Below are positions 31,418 to 40,354 of a stretch of DNA of 64,000 bases, piece after piece. The notes below the pieces were generated by a model. The model worked only from the letters and a program-made list of their open reading frames with translations, was not told the DNA's origin and ran no database searches. Both the position numbers and the translations under genes were made by a program. This DNA is from Paludisphaera mucosa (GTDB taxonomy: Bacteria; Planctomycetota; Planctomycetia; Isosphaerales; Isosphaeraceae). The DNA lies in assembly GCF_029589435.1 (NCBI RefSeq), contig NZ_JARRAG010000002.1, positions 2,976,001-3,040,000 on the forward strand, written 5' to 3'. Positions within the stretch are counted from its first letter, which is position 1, and each line of letters starts with the position of its first letter.

Positions 31418-32888
31418 CCGTCGCCGCCGGGCTCGCCGGAGCAGGCTCGCCCCGACTCAACATCCAGGCCGCCCCCGTGACCTGGAACGCGACAAGCGGC
31501 AGGAATTGCACCCACTGCCAGCTCGCGGGCAGGCCGTCCAGGAACCCGCCCGCGGCGAGCCCGCCCAGGTTGCGCGTGAAGCGTTCGCCGGTCCACCACC
31601 GCGGCAGCGCCTCCAGCCCACGCCAGAGCGGCCAGACGACCTCGACCAGCGGGTCGGCCACGTCCTGCGGGAGTCGCGCGCCGACGCCCTGGAAGAGCAG
31701 CATTAGGACAGCCCCACAGAACCCCAGCCCGATCGCGGCCGCCGTCGCGAGCCGTCCCCAACGCCCCGACGCGGTCAGGACCGCCGCTACGGGGATCATC
31801 GCGAACGGCAGCAACGGGACCAGCAGGCGAGGCCCCGTCGACCAGCCCCCGGTCCACTCGGGATAGGCGAGGTTCACCCCCAGCACCGCCGCCGACGCCG
31901 CCAGCGACACGACCGCGTAACCCCACCGTCGCCCGGCGAAGAGGACGATCCAGCCCGGCGCCGCCAGCGCCAGGATCGGTGCATAGAAGAGGAGCCCGCG
32001 ATAACGTCCCCAAAGCAAGGGGACGAGCCGGCTCCAGTCCGGCCCTCCCAGGCCGAGGGGGTTCTCGCGGCTGTGGACCTTGGCGAACTGGGCCGTCGCG
32101 TGATGGAAATAGCCCATGTCCAGCGGGTTCCCGAACGCCAGCATGTTGTAGAGCAGCATGACGAGGGCCGGCAGCAAGGCTCCCAGGCCGAAATAGGCGA
32201 TCGCGTCCCAGCGTCGCGCCCTCGCCGCGCACTGGCCGAGCAGGTAGAACCCGAGCACCGCCGAAACCGGTCCGACCTGCAGCTCGATCACCGCCGCATA
32301 CGACGCCAGCAGCCCGGCCAGGAAGGTGCGGAGGCCGTCACGCCGCGTCGTCGGGCGAGCCAGGAGCGCGAACGAGGAGAGGAGCGCGAAGGCCGACGCC
32401 TGGTGGCCGTAGGCGAGCGTCGCGTAGACATACGCCGGCGTGGCCAGGCCGTAGGCCAGGGCGAACAGCACGGCCGCCCGTCGCGAGGCCCCCAGGTCGC
32501 GGGCGAGGCCCATCAGGACGACGGCCGCCGCCGCCGTCAGCAATCCCGAGGTCGCCAGCGTGATCCCGTAGTCGGAGGGCCAGAACGCCAACGCCGGGCC
32601 GTTCAACGGGTGCGGCCGCGCTCCCAGGACGCGCTGGACGGCGTAAGGCAGGGTCGCCAGCAGGGGGTAGCCGGGGAGCTTGTCGCTGAAGTAACGGCCC
32701 CGGAAATAGGCCCGGTCGCCGGTCTGGTTCTCCAGGCCGTCGATGGCGAGGCTGCCGCGATCGACGAGCGAGTACGTCAGCATCAGGCGGCTCGCGGTGT
32801 TCCAGTCTCGCGAGTGCCAGAAATACGCGTAGCTCGCCAGCAGGACCAGGAATACGCCCAGGCGCGTCCGCAGCCAGTCTCGGTCCAT
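31401..32888 (-). CDS. GT39-like glycosyltransferase/polytopic membrane protein
   Basis: A 495-residue membrane protein with about eleven hydrophobic segments. The layout resembles the dolichyl-phosphate-mannose mannosyltransferase-like (GT39/ArnT) superfamily: 'ASYAYFWHSRDWNTASRL' near the start and the loop 'YFRGRYFSDKLPGYPLLATL' after the first membrane segment. Such enzymes move lipid-linked sugars at the membrane. Its ATG overlaps the TGA of the upstream gene by one base (TGATG), so the two are coupled. The substrate is unknown. The call rests on topology and the loop rather than a strict motif. Confidence 0.72.
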   Translation of the reverse strand: MDRDWLRTRLGVFLVLLASYAYFWHSRDWNTASRLMLTYSLVDRGSLAIDGLENQTGDRAYFRGRYFSDKLPGYPLLATLPYAVQRVLGARPHPLNGPALAFWPSDYGITLATSGLLTAAAAVVLMGLARDLGASRRAAVLFALAYGLATPAYVYATLAYGHQASAFALLSSFALLARPTTRRDGLRTFLAGLLASYAAVIELQVGPVSAVLGFYLLGQCAARARRWDAIAYFGLGALLPALVMLLYNMLAFGNPLDMGYFHHATAQFAKVHSRENPLGLGGPDWSRLVPLLWGRYRGLLFYAPILALAAPGWIVLFAGRRWGYAVVSLAASAAVLGVNLAYPEWTGGWSTGPRLLVPLLPFAMIPVAAVLTASGRWGRLATAAAIGLGFCGAVLMLLFQGVGARLPQDVADPLVEVVWPLWRGLEALPRWWTGERFTRNLGGLAAGGFLDGLPASWQWVQFLPLVAFQVTGAAWMLSRGEPAPASPAATVSSGC

Positions 32889-34246
32889 CAGGTCGGCCCC
32901 ACCTTCGACTTGAGACCGACCAGCCGCCCCAGGGCGTCGCCGATCGCGACCAGGGCCGACGCCGCCAGGAGCGTGAACGGGGCCTGGATCGGCAGTTGAT
33001 ACCGGTCCCAGGCCATGGGGAGGTACGACGCGACCACGACCAGGGAGACGACGGCCCACGCCGCCGCCGCCCAGGCCGCCGGCGGCTCGCGCCGATGGAA
33101 CTGGACGAGGCCGATCGCGAGCGCGTAGCCCAGGCCCGCGAGGCACAAGGGGAGCCAGCCGAACGCCCCCCAGTCCTGCTCGAAATCGTACCGCCGGGTC
33201 GAGTCCGACTTCCGGGGTCCGAGCGGCCCGAACCGGCCGAAGCCCTGCGCGGCGACCACCTTGGCCCGCTCCAGCGGCGTCGTCAGGGCGTTGTGCGCGA
33301 AGGCCTGCTGCTGGCTCGCCGACATCGTCCGGCGGTGGTCGATCAGGAGCCGGAACCGCGCCCAGGCGCCCATCTCGGCGATTTGCTGCGCCTCGGGCCT
33401 CAGAGGCGGGGCCGGCCGGGCCGTCATGTAAGGATTCAGGGCGATGAACCCGGCGCCCGCCGCGACGACTGCGACGAGGGCCCCGCTGGCGAATCGGACC
33501 CAGCCCCAGGGCCCGCCGCGGGGGATCGCCCAGGCGAGCCCGACCCAGACGCCCAGCGTCATGAGCGTGAGCAGGCCGTTGAACTTGGCCAGCACCGCGA
33601 GGGCCGTCGCCAGCCCCGTCGCCGGCAGCCAGAGCATCAACCGCCACCCCGTCTCGGGCGCCAGCGCCCGTTTCCAGGCCGCGAGCGCCAGCGCGAGCGC
33701 GACCATCAGGAACGCCTCGCAGGGGGCTTCCGACATCGCCCGATGGGCGTGTAGCGCGTAGAGCGGGTTGAGCATCAGCAGGACCGCCGCGACGAGGCCC
33801 ACCCGCAGGTCGAAGGCGAGCCCCCCGATGACCGCGAGCGCGACGCAGCCGATTGCACCCAGGACGATCGACGGTGCCCGCGACACGGTCAAGACGCGCG
33901 GGGGGCCGTACCGGTTCGACGTGTCGCCGTACCACGCGCGGGCGGCCTCGGGACCAGGCCGGCGCTCGCCGGCGGCCCGCAGAGCCAGGCCGATGAGGTA
34001 CTTCGGCAAGGGCACGAGGTCATAGGCCGGGAAGTCGAGCCAGGCGGGGTCGTTGGTCCGGCCTTCGAAAAGGAGGTCGGCGTAGTAGCTCTGCGTGATG
34101 TAGGCGTACTCGTCGACGAACGGGACGTCGCCTAGGTTCCAGCCGAACACGACCAGCGCCAGCGCCCCGACGAGTGCGTGGGCCCCGAAACGAAACTTTG
34201 CCGGAGACGTAGACTCTGCCGGCGGCGCGGGTCGTCGAGGCGTCAT
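32888..34246 (-). CDS. GT39-like glycosyltransferase/polytopic membrane protein
   Basis: A 452-residue membrane protein and first gene of a two-gene operon. The first extracytoplasmic loop opens 'VPFVDEYAYITQSYYADLL', and acidic residues at that place are the catalytic site in GT39/PMT enzymes. About ten membrane segments follow. The two proteins may form a pair acting on a lipid-linked sugar, but only the family resemblance is supported. A strong promoter candidate lies 65 bases upstream. Confidence 0.75.
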   Translation of the reverse strand: MTPRRPAPPAESTSPAKFRFGAHALVGALALVVFGWNLGDVPFVDEYAYITQSYYADLLFEGRTNDPAWLDFPAYDLVPLPKYLIGLALRAAGERRPGPEAARAWYGDTSNRYGPPRVLTVSRAPSIVLGAIGCVALAVIGGLAFDLRVGLVAAVLLMLNPLYALHAHRAMSEAPCEAFLMVALALALAAWKRALAPETGWRLMLWLPATGLATALAVLAKFNGLLTLMTLGVWVGLAWAIPRGGPWGWVRFASGALVAVVAAGAGFIALNPYMTARPAPPLRPEAQQIAEMGAWARFRLLIDHRRTMSASQQQAFAHNALTTPLERAKVVAAQGFGRFGPLGPRKSDSTRRYDFEQDWGAFGWLPLCLAGLGYALAIGLVQFHRREPPAAWAAAAWAVVSLVVVASYLPMAWDRYQLPIQAPFTLLAASALVAIGDALGRLVGLKSKVGPT

Positions 34247-34793
34247 CGGGGCCGGTTTTCAGTCAAGCCTGGGAAACTTTACCGACTTAACGAACTGGAC
34301 TTACGCGCCCATTGTAGAAGTCCCCCGGAATCTTTGGCAACGCCAGGATCGTCGGCTAAGTTTCGTTGACGGCCCAGATCCACGGGGTCGTCGAGACGGT
34401 TGCACGCTCCGGTCACCCGGGGCGTCGGGCCGTGTGAGAGGCCGCCTCGGCGGGCGTCGTCCTCGGGGACGAGGGCCGCCGAAGTGGATCCGAACACCGG
34501 CCCGGACGCAATCGCCGCCAGCGTGCGGGAACCTTCGACCTCCTTGATCCGGCACCCGAGACATCCCGATGCGCGCTCCTTCCTCCAGGCCGTGGGCGGG
34601 CTCCGTCCAGTCATCAGGCGATGGTCCGTCGCGTCCCGAGAGGCGGCCGGATTCGATCCGTCGCCCCCTGACGAACCGGGCCGTCCCAGCCGAGGACGTC
34701 GGGGAAGCCCCTCCGACCGCGCTTCGATCTTCGAGGGGCGGGTCGCGAGGGGTGTTCGTGCATCGGGTCCACCTCAAACGGGAGATTCTTGCC
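34247..34793. other. Divergent spacer between the GT39-like operon and the lipoprotein gene
   Basis: 547 bases. The left part holds the minus-strand promoter at 34311-34340 and is less GC-rich than its surroundings. Frames in the right part show no protein-like text. The promoter of the lipoprotein gene was not located. Confidence 0.5.
34311..34340 (-). promoter_or_regulatory. Predicted promoter of the GT39-like operon
   Basis: On the minus strand TTGCCA (34335-34340), an 18-base spacer and TACAAT (34311-34316), close to the sigma-70 consensus and 65 bases before the start at 34246. This is the best match of the set. Confidence 0.6.
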
Positions 34794-36428
34794 ATGTTCA
34801 GCTTGAGCTGGTTGCGACAGCGCGGGCTCGCCCGCGCCCGACCGTCGGGTCGGAGGCGGTGGGCCAAGGCCCTCGCCCTCGGATCGCTGATGGTCGCCAC
34901 GATGCTCCAGACGGGCTGCCGCTCCGGCGGATTCGGCTCGGGCTGCAGCCTTTTCAGCCCCTGCGGTTTCCCCGCCCGCGCCACGAGCCGGATCATGTCC
35001 CCCTTCCGCAAGATCGGCGGCGGGTTCGGGACGTGCGGCGACGGCTGCGGCACCGCCGGCTGCGACTCCCCGGTCGAGTACGGCGCCCCGGTGGGCGTGG
35101 TCTCGCCGGCCGTCCCCCTCGGCACGTCGACCCCGACGATCATCCAGGGCTCGCCCGTGCCTTCGACCGTCCCCTCGTCGGACTCGGGGACGGGTCTCGA
35201 ACCGCTCCCCTCGGCGACCCCCGATTCCGCCCCCACTCGCAGCCGGTCGGGCACGAGCAGCGGCGTCCGCCAGCCGACCTCGAGCTACGAAACGCGACGT
35301 CCGGTCCAGAACCCGGGCGTCGACCTGACGCAATCGGTCGTCTCGTCGCCGGCCTCGCGGTCGACGACGGACGCGACCCGCACCCGGAGCCGTGCCAACG
35401 ACGCCGACCCGGGGAGCGTGCTCGACCACCTGCCCCCCCTCGACCTCCCGCCCGAGGTCGCCGAGCGGAGCGACAGCCCTCCGGTCGCCCCCGCCGCCGT
35501 GAAAACCCAGTCTCCCGCGTCGGCGTCCGCCCCCGCGGCCTCCCCGGCCGCGGCGACGACGCCCACCACGACGTCGGCCCCGGCGCACGACCCATCCGGT
35601 CGTGCGGCCGGCGACGCCGGGGCCCAGGCCCCGGCCGTCGCAGCCGCCGCACCCGCCCCGGACGTCGACGTCCCGACCAACGGGGCGCTCGGCGTCGCGC
35701 GGTTCGCCGCCGTCGACCTCAAGCTCGCCGGCGGCAGCGTCCCCTCGACCGTCGGCCTCGGCTGGCTGGCCGAGAAGGGCTACCGGACATTGCTCGACCT
35801 CCGCGACCCCTCGAAGATCGACCCCGCGTTCATCGGCGAGGCCGCGCGCCGGGGACTTCGCTACGTCTCGTTCCCGACCGACCTGGCCAAGCTCGACCGC
35901 GAGCACCTCGACCGATTCTCCTCCGAGCTGTCGCTCGACGCCGCACGTCCCCTCTACTTCTTCGACGAGGACGGCCGCGTCGCGGGGGCCCTCTGGTACA
36001 TCCGCCGCGTGCTGAACGACAAGATCGGCTGGGACGTCGCCCGCCGCGAGGCCGAGAACCTGGGCCTGAACGACGCCGCCTCGTGGAAGATCGCCCGAGA
36101 GTTCGTCGACTCCCGCGTCGGCGTGAAGCCCACCGCCGCCGCCCCGGCCGAGACGCCGAAGCCGGCCGCCGCCCCCGCCGCCAAGCCGCCCGTCCAGGCT
36201 CAGGTGGTCGAACGTCGCCTCGCCTTCGCGCCGACGCCGGTCCTCCCGACCGTCGCCGCCCCGACGCCGGCGCGCGCCGGCCTCGTCGGCTCGGACGTCT
36301 GGCAGCCGTTCGCCGCGATGCTCGTCACCGGCCTTTCGTTCCGCATGGCCTTCATCGGCCGCGCGTCGATCCCGACCATCCTGGCGAAGACTCGGGCCAG
36401 TCTGCCTGCACCGGCGCCTCGATCCTGA
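34794..36428 (+). CDS. Lipoprotein with a degenerate tyrosine phosphatase-like domain
   Basis: A 544-residue exported protein. The signal ends with a lipobox 'MLQTGC', lipid Cys42. Residues 43-290 are low-complexity (Gly/Ser/Pro/Thr-rich). Residues about 290-430 resemble the dual-specificity phosphatase-like fold seen in DUF442/beta-lactamase-hydrolase-like proteins: 'LGWLAEKGYRTLLDLRDPSK' and 'GLRYVSFPTDLAKLDREHLDRF'. The catalytic loop HCxxGxxR should follow but reads 'LYFFDEDGRVAGALW' (about 387-401): no Cys, though the Arg and the ALW helix remain. It is therefore probably not a phosphatase. Proline-rich tail. The stop overlaps the converging RluA-like gene by 77 bases. Confidence 0.72.
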   Translation: MFSLSWLRQRGLARARPSGRRRWAKALALGSLMVATMLQTGCRSGGFGSGCSLFSPCGFPARATSRIMSPFRKIGGGFGTCGDGCGTAGCDSPVEYGAPVGVVSPAVPLGTSTPTIIQGSPVPSTVPSSDSGTGLEPLPSATPDSAPTRSRSGTSSGVRQPTSSYETRRPVQNPGVDLTQSVVSSPASRSTTDATRTRSRANDADPGSVLDHLPPLDLPPEVAERSDSPPVAPAAVKTQSPASASAPAASPAAATTPTTTSAPAHDPSGRAAGDAGAQAPAVAAAAPAPDVDVPTNGALGVARFAAVDLKLAGGSVPSTVGLGWLAEKGYRTLLDLRDPSKIDPAFIGEAARRGLRYVSFPTDLAKLDREHLDRFSSELSLDAARPLYFFDEDGRVAGALWYIRRVLNDKIGWDVARREAENLGLNDAASWKIAREFVDSRVGVKPTAAAPAETPKPAAAPAAKPPVQAQVVERRLAFAPTPVLPTVAAPTPARAGLVGSDVWQPFAAMLVTGLSFRMAFIGRASIPTILAKTRASLPAPAPRS

Positions 36429-37053
36429 TCGCCTGGCCCAGCGTCGGATGCTGGAAGGTCAACTCCCGCGCGTGAAGCGCGATCCTCGGCTCGCCGTCCA
36501 GGGCACGCACCAGCCGTTTCGAGCCGTACTTCCGATCGCCGACGATCGGCATCCCCCTCTCGGCCAGTTGCACCCGCAACTGATGGCTCCTCCCCGTCGA
36601 GGGCCGGAGCGCCAGCTTCGTCAGCCCCGCGGCCGAGTCGAGCACCTCGAACGCCACCCTCGCGACTTTCCCTTCGCCTTCGCCGGTGGTCCGCACGCGA
36701 TTCGTGCGATGGTCCTTCTCCAGGTGGTCGACCCAGTCGCCCGCATCCTGGTCGGGCCGGCCCTCCACGATGGCCCAGTAGAGCTTGGAGACGCCCCCGG
36801 TGCGGAACTGGTCGGCGAGCCTCGCGGCGGCCTTGCTCGTCCTCGCCAGCAGCACCACGCCCGACGTGGGTTGATCCAGGCGATGGACCAAACCGACGTA
36901 GACGTTCCCGGGCTTGGCGTACTTCGCCTTCCAGTAATCGGCCGTCCATGTGACGAGGCTCGGCTCCCCCGTCTCGTCCCCCTGCGAGAGCATGCCCGCG
37001 GGCTTGTTGAGGACGAGGCAGTGGTTGTCCTCGAAGAGGATCTCGGGCGTCAT
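36352..37053 (-). CDS. RluA family pseudouridine synthase
   Basis: A 233-residue enzyme converting specific uridines in rRNA or tRNA to pseudouridine. The catalytic motif 'GLVHRLDQPTSGVVLLA' carries the nucleophile Asp60; 'LRPSTGRSHQLRVQLA' and 'GDRKYGS' are further family blocks. There is no S4 domain, as in the RluA/RluC short forms; the target site is unknown. Its ATG overlaps the TGA of truD (ATGA), so it is the last gene of the cinA-truD-RluA operon. Its final 25 codons overlap the lipoprotein gene. Confidence 0.9.
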   Translation of the reverse strand: MTPEILFEDNHCLVLNKPAGMLSQGDETGEPSLVTWTADYWKAKYAKPGNVYVGLVHRLDQPTSGVVLLARTSKAAARLADQFRTGGVSKLYWAIVEGRPDQDAGDWVDHLEKDHRTNRVRTTGEGEGKVARVAFEVLDSAAGLTKLALRPSTGRSHQLRVQLAERGMPIVGDRKYGSKRLVRALDGEPRIALHARELTFQHPTLGQAIRIEAPVQADWPESSPGWSGSTRGR

Positions 37054-38228
37054 GCGTCGGCCCCCACGGCCTCCGTCAGCCGCTTGACCAGCATGGTGGC
37101 GTAGGCCCCCTTCGGCAGGGTGAACTCCAGCCGGACCGCCTTCTTGCCCCGCTCGAAGCTGTCGTCGAGGACCTCTGAGCGGACGTCGTCGAGCGGGATC
37201 AGGGCCCTGCGCGAGCCCTTCGAGAAGAAGACGTCCTTGAGCTTCTTGACCCGCATGTCCGCCCAGGTCAGACCGAACGCGGCCAGCACGTCGGCCGCGA
37301 TCTCGCCGAGCGGGCCGTCCGGCAGCGGCGTGCGAGACGAAGGAAGGAGCAGCTCCGCCTCGTCGATCAGCCGCCGCTGGTCGGGGTCGAGGCCGACGGG
37401 GAACGGCAGGGCGCCGACCTTCAGGTCGACGAGCACGCGCTGCTCGGGGGTCGTGTTCCGCTCGATCCAGCCGGCGAGGATCAGGTTCCAGAGCCAGCTC
37501 TGGAAGGCCGAGAAATACAGCCCGCGCAGCTCCCGCTTGTGCCGCGAGAACGCGCCGGCGAAGTCGGTCGGGTGGTCGACGAGGTAGGTGACCAGGCTCC
37601 GTTCCGACGAACGGTCGAGCGCCGCCTTGGCCTCGGGCCAGTTTCCCCAGTGGGTGCGCAGGGCCGCCTTGCGGGCCTTGGTCTCCGAGCGGTCGAACGC
37701 GTTGGGCTCGGCCAGGGCCAGGCGCAGGGCCTTCTCGTAGTCGCCCTGGAGCCAGGCGTGGGCGATGAACTCGCCCGAGTAGCCCACCGAGCCGAAGCGC
37801 TGGTCGTCGAAATAGTTGGGCACGCCGTCGTTCGAGGCCGCGACGAGCTGCCGCCCGGCCTCGGCCGCCGCGCCGGCGGTCATGTCGCGGAGCACGACGA
37901 CGAAGCGGTTGCCCGAGAAGTCCTGGGGCCCGTAGGCGCGTTCGAGCTTCCCCAGCGGCTCCAGGTCGAGGTTGGGCTGATGGATCGCGTGGGCGGGCCC
38001 GTCGAAGATCGTCAGGTACTGCACTGTGACGGCGTGGCGGTCCTTGAGGCCGCCGTAGGCCACGCGGCCCCCCGGGATGTTCCAGCGCCGGCAGATCGCC
38101 TCGACGGCCTCGATGGTGCCGAGGTCGGTCTTCGAGAGCCGGTAGAAGGTGTACCGCCCGCGATCGGTCGCCGCGACGATGGGGAGTTCTTCGACCTGGA
38201 AATCCTCGGGCTGGCGTTTGAGCTTCAT
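37050..38228 (-). CDS. truD: tRNA pseudouridine(13) synthase
   Basis: A 392-residue protein matching TruD, which modifies U13 of tRNA. The catalytic Asp63 is in 'YGGLKDRHAVT'; 'NYFDDQRFGS' and 'DFSGNRFVVVLRD' are also typical. A 100-120 residue insertion domain of TruD is visible in the middle ('HKRELRGLYFSAFQSWLWN'). The ATG overlaps the TGA of cinA (ATGA), and its own TGA overlaps the RluA-family gene. The product probably works independently of RluA. Confidence 0.92.
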   Translation of the reverse strand: MKLKRQPEDFQVEELPIVAATDRGRYTFYRLSKTDLGTIEAVEAICRRWNIPGGRVAYGGLKDRHAVTVQYLTIFDGPAHAIHQPNLDLEPLGKLERAYGPQDFSGNRFVVVLRDMTAGAAAEAGRQLVAASNDGVPNYFDDQRFGSVGYSGEFIAHAWLQGDYEKALRLALAEPNAFDRSETKARKAALRTHWGNWPEAKAALDRSSERSLVTYLVDHPTDFAGAFSRHKRELRGLYFSAFQSWLWNLILAGWIERNTTPEQRVLVDLKVGALPFPVGLDPDQRRLIDEAELLLPSSRTPLPDGPLGEIAADVLAAFGLTWADMRVKKLKDVFFSKGSRRALIPLDDVRSEVLDDSFERGKKAVRLEFTLPKGAYATMLVKRLTEAVGADA

Positions 38229-39499
38229 CGCGATCCGCCGGCCTCGGGCCAGCTCTGGAGGGTCGTTCGGGCCCAGTTGAGGGCCTGTTTCGTGGAGCGC
38301 CGCTGGATGACGTCGCGGGGCTGTTCGGGGCCGACCTCGATGCGGCGGGTCTCGACGCCCTCGGGGGTCGCCAGGCCGAGGTAGACCAGGCCGACGGGCT
38401 TCTCGGGGGTGCCGCCGTCGGGGCCGGCGACGCCCGTCGTGCTGACCGCGAGGTCGACGCCGAAACGGGCCCGGGCCCCCTGCGCCATCGCGGCGGCGAC
38501 CTCCGGGCTGACGGCGCCGTGGGCCTCGATCAGTTGGGCCGGGACGTCCAGGAACTCGGTCTTGGCCCGGTTGGCGTAGCTCACGACGCCGCCGAAGTAG
38601 TTGGCGCTGACGCCCGGGACGGCCGTGATCTGCTGGGCCAGCAGGCCGCCGGTGCAGGACTCGGCCGTGGCGAAGGTCGCTCCGGTCCGGTTCAGCTCGG
38701 CCACGAGCGCGTCGACGACGTCGGTCGTCCCCTCGCCCAGGACCAGCGGGCCGAAGCGGCTGCGGATGAGCGCGGCGGTCTCCTCGGTCTGGGCCCAGGC
38801 CTCCTCTTGCGTCACCCCCTCGCCACGGATGCGGAAGCTGATGGTGGCGTCGTGGACCGTGATGCCGACCTCGGGGACGCGGCCCCGAGCCGTCAGGTCC
38901 AGCGCCTCGGCCTCGAACTCGGACTCGCCCTTGCCGAAGAGCGCGATCTTGCGGTGGACGATCACCCGCTCGACCCAGCGCCGCTGGCGGAGGCGGGGAA
39001 CGACCTGCTCCTGGAACATCTGCCGCATCTCGTAGGGGACGCCGGGCATCGCGGCGAAGGCGGCGCGGCCGACCTTCATCCAGACCCCCGGCGCGGTGCC
39101 GACGGGGTTGGGCATCGCCTCGGCCCCGTCGGGCAGCATGGCCTGGATCCTGTTCCGCTCGGCCATCGGCCGGTTCCGTCGCGCGAACAGGGCGGCGATC
39201 GCGGCCAGCGAGCCCGCGTCCTCGTGGAGCTTGACGCCGGCCGTGCGGGCCAGCGCATCGCGGGTGAGGTCGTCCTGGGTGGGGCCCAGGCCGCCGGTGA
39301 CCAGCACGAGGTCGGCGCGCTGGGAGGCTATCCGGAAGACCTGGACGTTGTCGTCCATGTCGTCGCCGATCGTGGTGTGGAAGGCGGTGGGGATCCCCAG
39401 GGCCCCCAGCTCGGCGCTCAGCCATCGGCTGTTGGTGTCGAGGCTCTGGCCGCTCACCAGCTCGCTGCCGATCGACACGATCTCCGCCTTCAGCGCCAT
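38225..39499 (-). CDS. cinA: CinA family protein (nicotinamide-nucleotide amidohydrolase domain)
   Basis: A 424-residue, two-domain protein: a MoaB/MogA-like N-terminal domain ('AEIVSIGSELVSGQSLDTN', 'VTGGLGPTQDDLTRDALA') that in relatives is ADP-ribose pyrophosphatase, and a C-terminal PncC domain ('TAESCTGGLLAQQIT', 'SYANRAKTEFLDV', 'TTGVAGPDGGT') that deamidates nicotinamide mononucleotide. Both domains appear complete. ATG 39499 follows GGAGGAAC. It heads a three-gene operon with ATGA overlaps. A TAGATT element on the minus strand at 39565-39570 is a possible -10. Confidence 0.92.
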   Translation of the reverse strand: MALKAEIVSIGSELVSGQSLDTNSRWLSAELGALGIPTAFHTTIGDDMDDNVQVFRIASQRADLVLVTGGLGPTQDDLTRDALARTAGVKLHEDAGSLAAIAALFARRNRPMAERNRIQAMLPDGAEAMPNPVGTAPGVWMKVGRAAFAAMPGVPYEMRQMFQEQVVPRLRQRRWVERVIVHRKIALFGKGESEFEAEALDLTARGRVPEVGITVHDATISFRIRGEGVTQEEAWAQTEETAALIRSRFGPLVLGEGTTDVVDALVAELNRTGATFATAESCTGGLLAQQITAVPGVSANYFGGVVSYANRAKTEFLDVPAQLIEAHGAVSPEVAAAMAQGARARFGVDLAVSTTGVAGPDGGTPEKPVGLVYLGLATPEGVETRRIEVGPEQPRDVIQRRSTKQALNWARTTLQSWPEAGGSR

Positions 39500-39637
39500 C
39501 GAGTTCCTCCCGGACGAGAAGGCCCGTCGCGCCGGAGCCGACCGGGGCGAGAGCCTTCTGCATCAATCTATCGTCGGCCACGAACTTGCGACAGCCCCGC
39601 CGGGTCTGGAAGGCGCCGCGGAAGGCGGGGGCGGTGG

Positions 39638-39668
39638 TTGCGGAGCCCCCCCGGCGGTCGGTTATCAT
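39638..39668 (+). promoter_or_regulatory. Predicted promoter of the HNH endonuclease gene
   Basis: TTGCGG (39638-39643), a long 19-base spacer and TATCAT (39663-39668), 84 bases before the HNH start. The spacer is at the upper limit, so confidence is modest. Confidence 0.4.
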
Positions 39669-39751
39669 GGGAGGCGGCAAGAGCTTCTCCTGGCTGAACG
39701 ACGCGGCATCCGTCCTCTTCGCAACCTCGGCGTGAGTGGAGAGCCTCGATC

Positions 39752-40354
39752 ATGGGGGTGAGCGTACTGCAACGGCCGACTCTCGTCCTGAATCGCCACT
39801 GGCAGCCGGTCCACGTCGCCCCGGTGGCGCGGGCCCTGGTGCTGCTGTGGAACGAGGCGGCGCACGTCGTCGATCCCGACGACTTCCAGCTTTACTCCTG
39901 GACCGACTGGGCCAAGATGGCCCCGCGCGACGGCGAGCCGTTCATCCGCACGGTGCGGTTCCGCCTCCGGGTCCCCGAGGTCCTGACGCTCACGCGCCAT
40001 GACCGGCCGCGGTTCAACACGGTGACGTTCAGCCGCCGCAACCTCTTCAAGCGCGACCACGCCACCTGCCAGTACTGCGGGGGCCGGCCGGGGACGGAAG
40101 AGCTGACCATCGACCACGTCCTGCCCCGCGCCCAGGGGGGCCAGACGACCTGGGAGAACTGCGTCCTGGCGTGCGTGGCCTGCAACTCGCGGAAGGCCAA
40201 CCGCACGCCCGACCAGGCCGTGATGAAGCTCAAGCGGCCCCCCTTCCGGCCGGCCTGGAAGCCGCTGTACGACGCCTCGACCGTGCGGATCGCGAGCTGG
40301 TCGCGGTTCCTGAGCGACGCCTACTGGAACGTCCCCCTGCTCGACTCCGACTGA
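39752..40354 (+). CDS. HNH endonuclease family protein
   Basis: A 200-residue protein with a C-terminal HNH nuclease module: 'CQYCGGRPGTEELTIDHVLP' followed by 'GGQTTWENCVLACVACNSRK', giving two Cys pairs (zinc) and the His and Asn of the motif. The N-terminal 100 residues are a conserved region seen in free-standing HNH proteins ('VLNRHWQPVHVAPVARALVL'). It may nick or cut DNA; restriction, repair or another role cannot be told, and no mobile element is adjacent. The gene is flanked by the cinA operon and an independent hairpin. Confidence 0.88.
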   Translation: MGVSVLQRPTLVLNRHWQPVHVAPVARALVLLWNEAAHVVDPDDFQLYSWTDWAKMAPRDGEPFIRTVRFRLRVPEVLTLTRHDRPRFNTVTFSRRNLFKRDHATCQYCGGRPGTEELTIDHVLPRAQGGQTTWENCVLACVACNSRKANRTPDQAVMKLKRPPFRPAWKPLYDASTVRIASWSRFLSDAYWNVPLLDSD

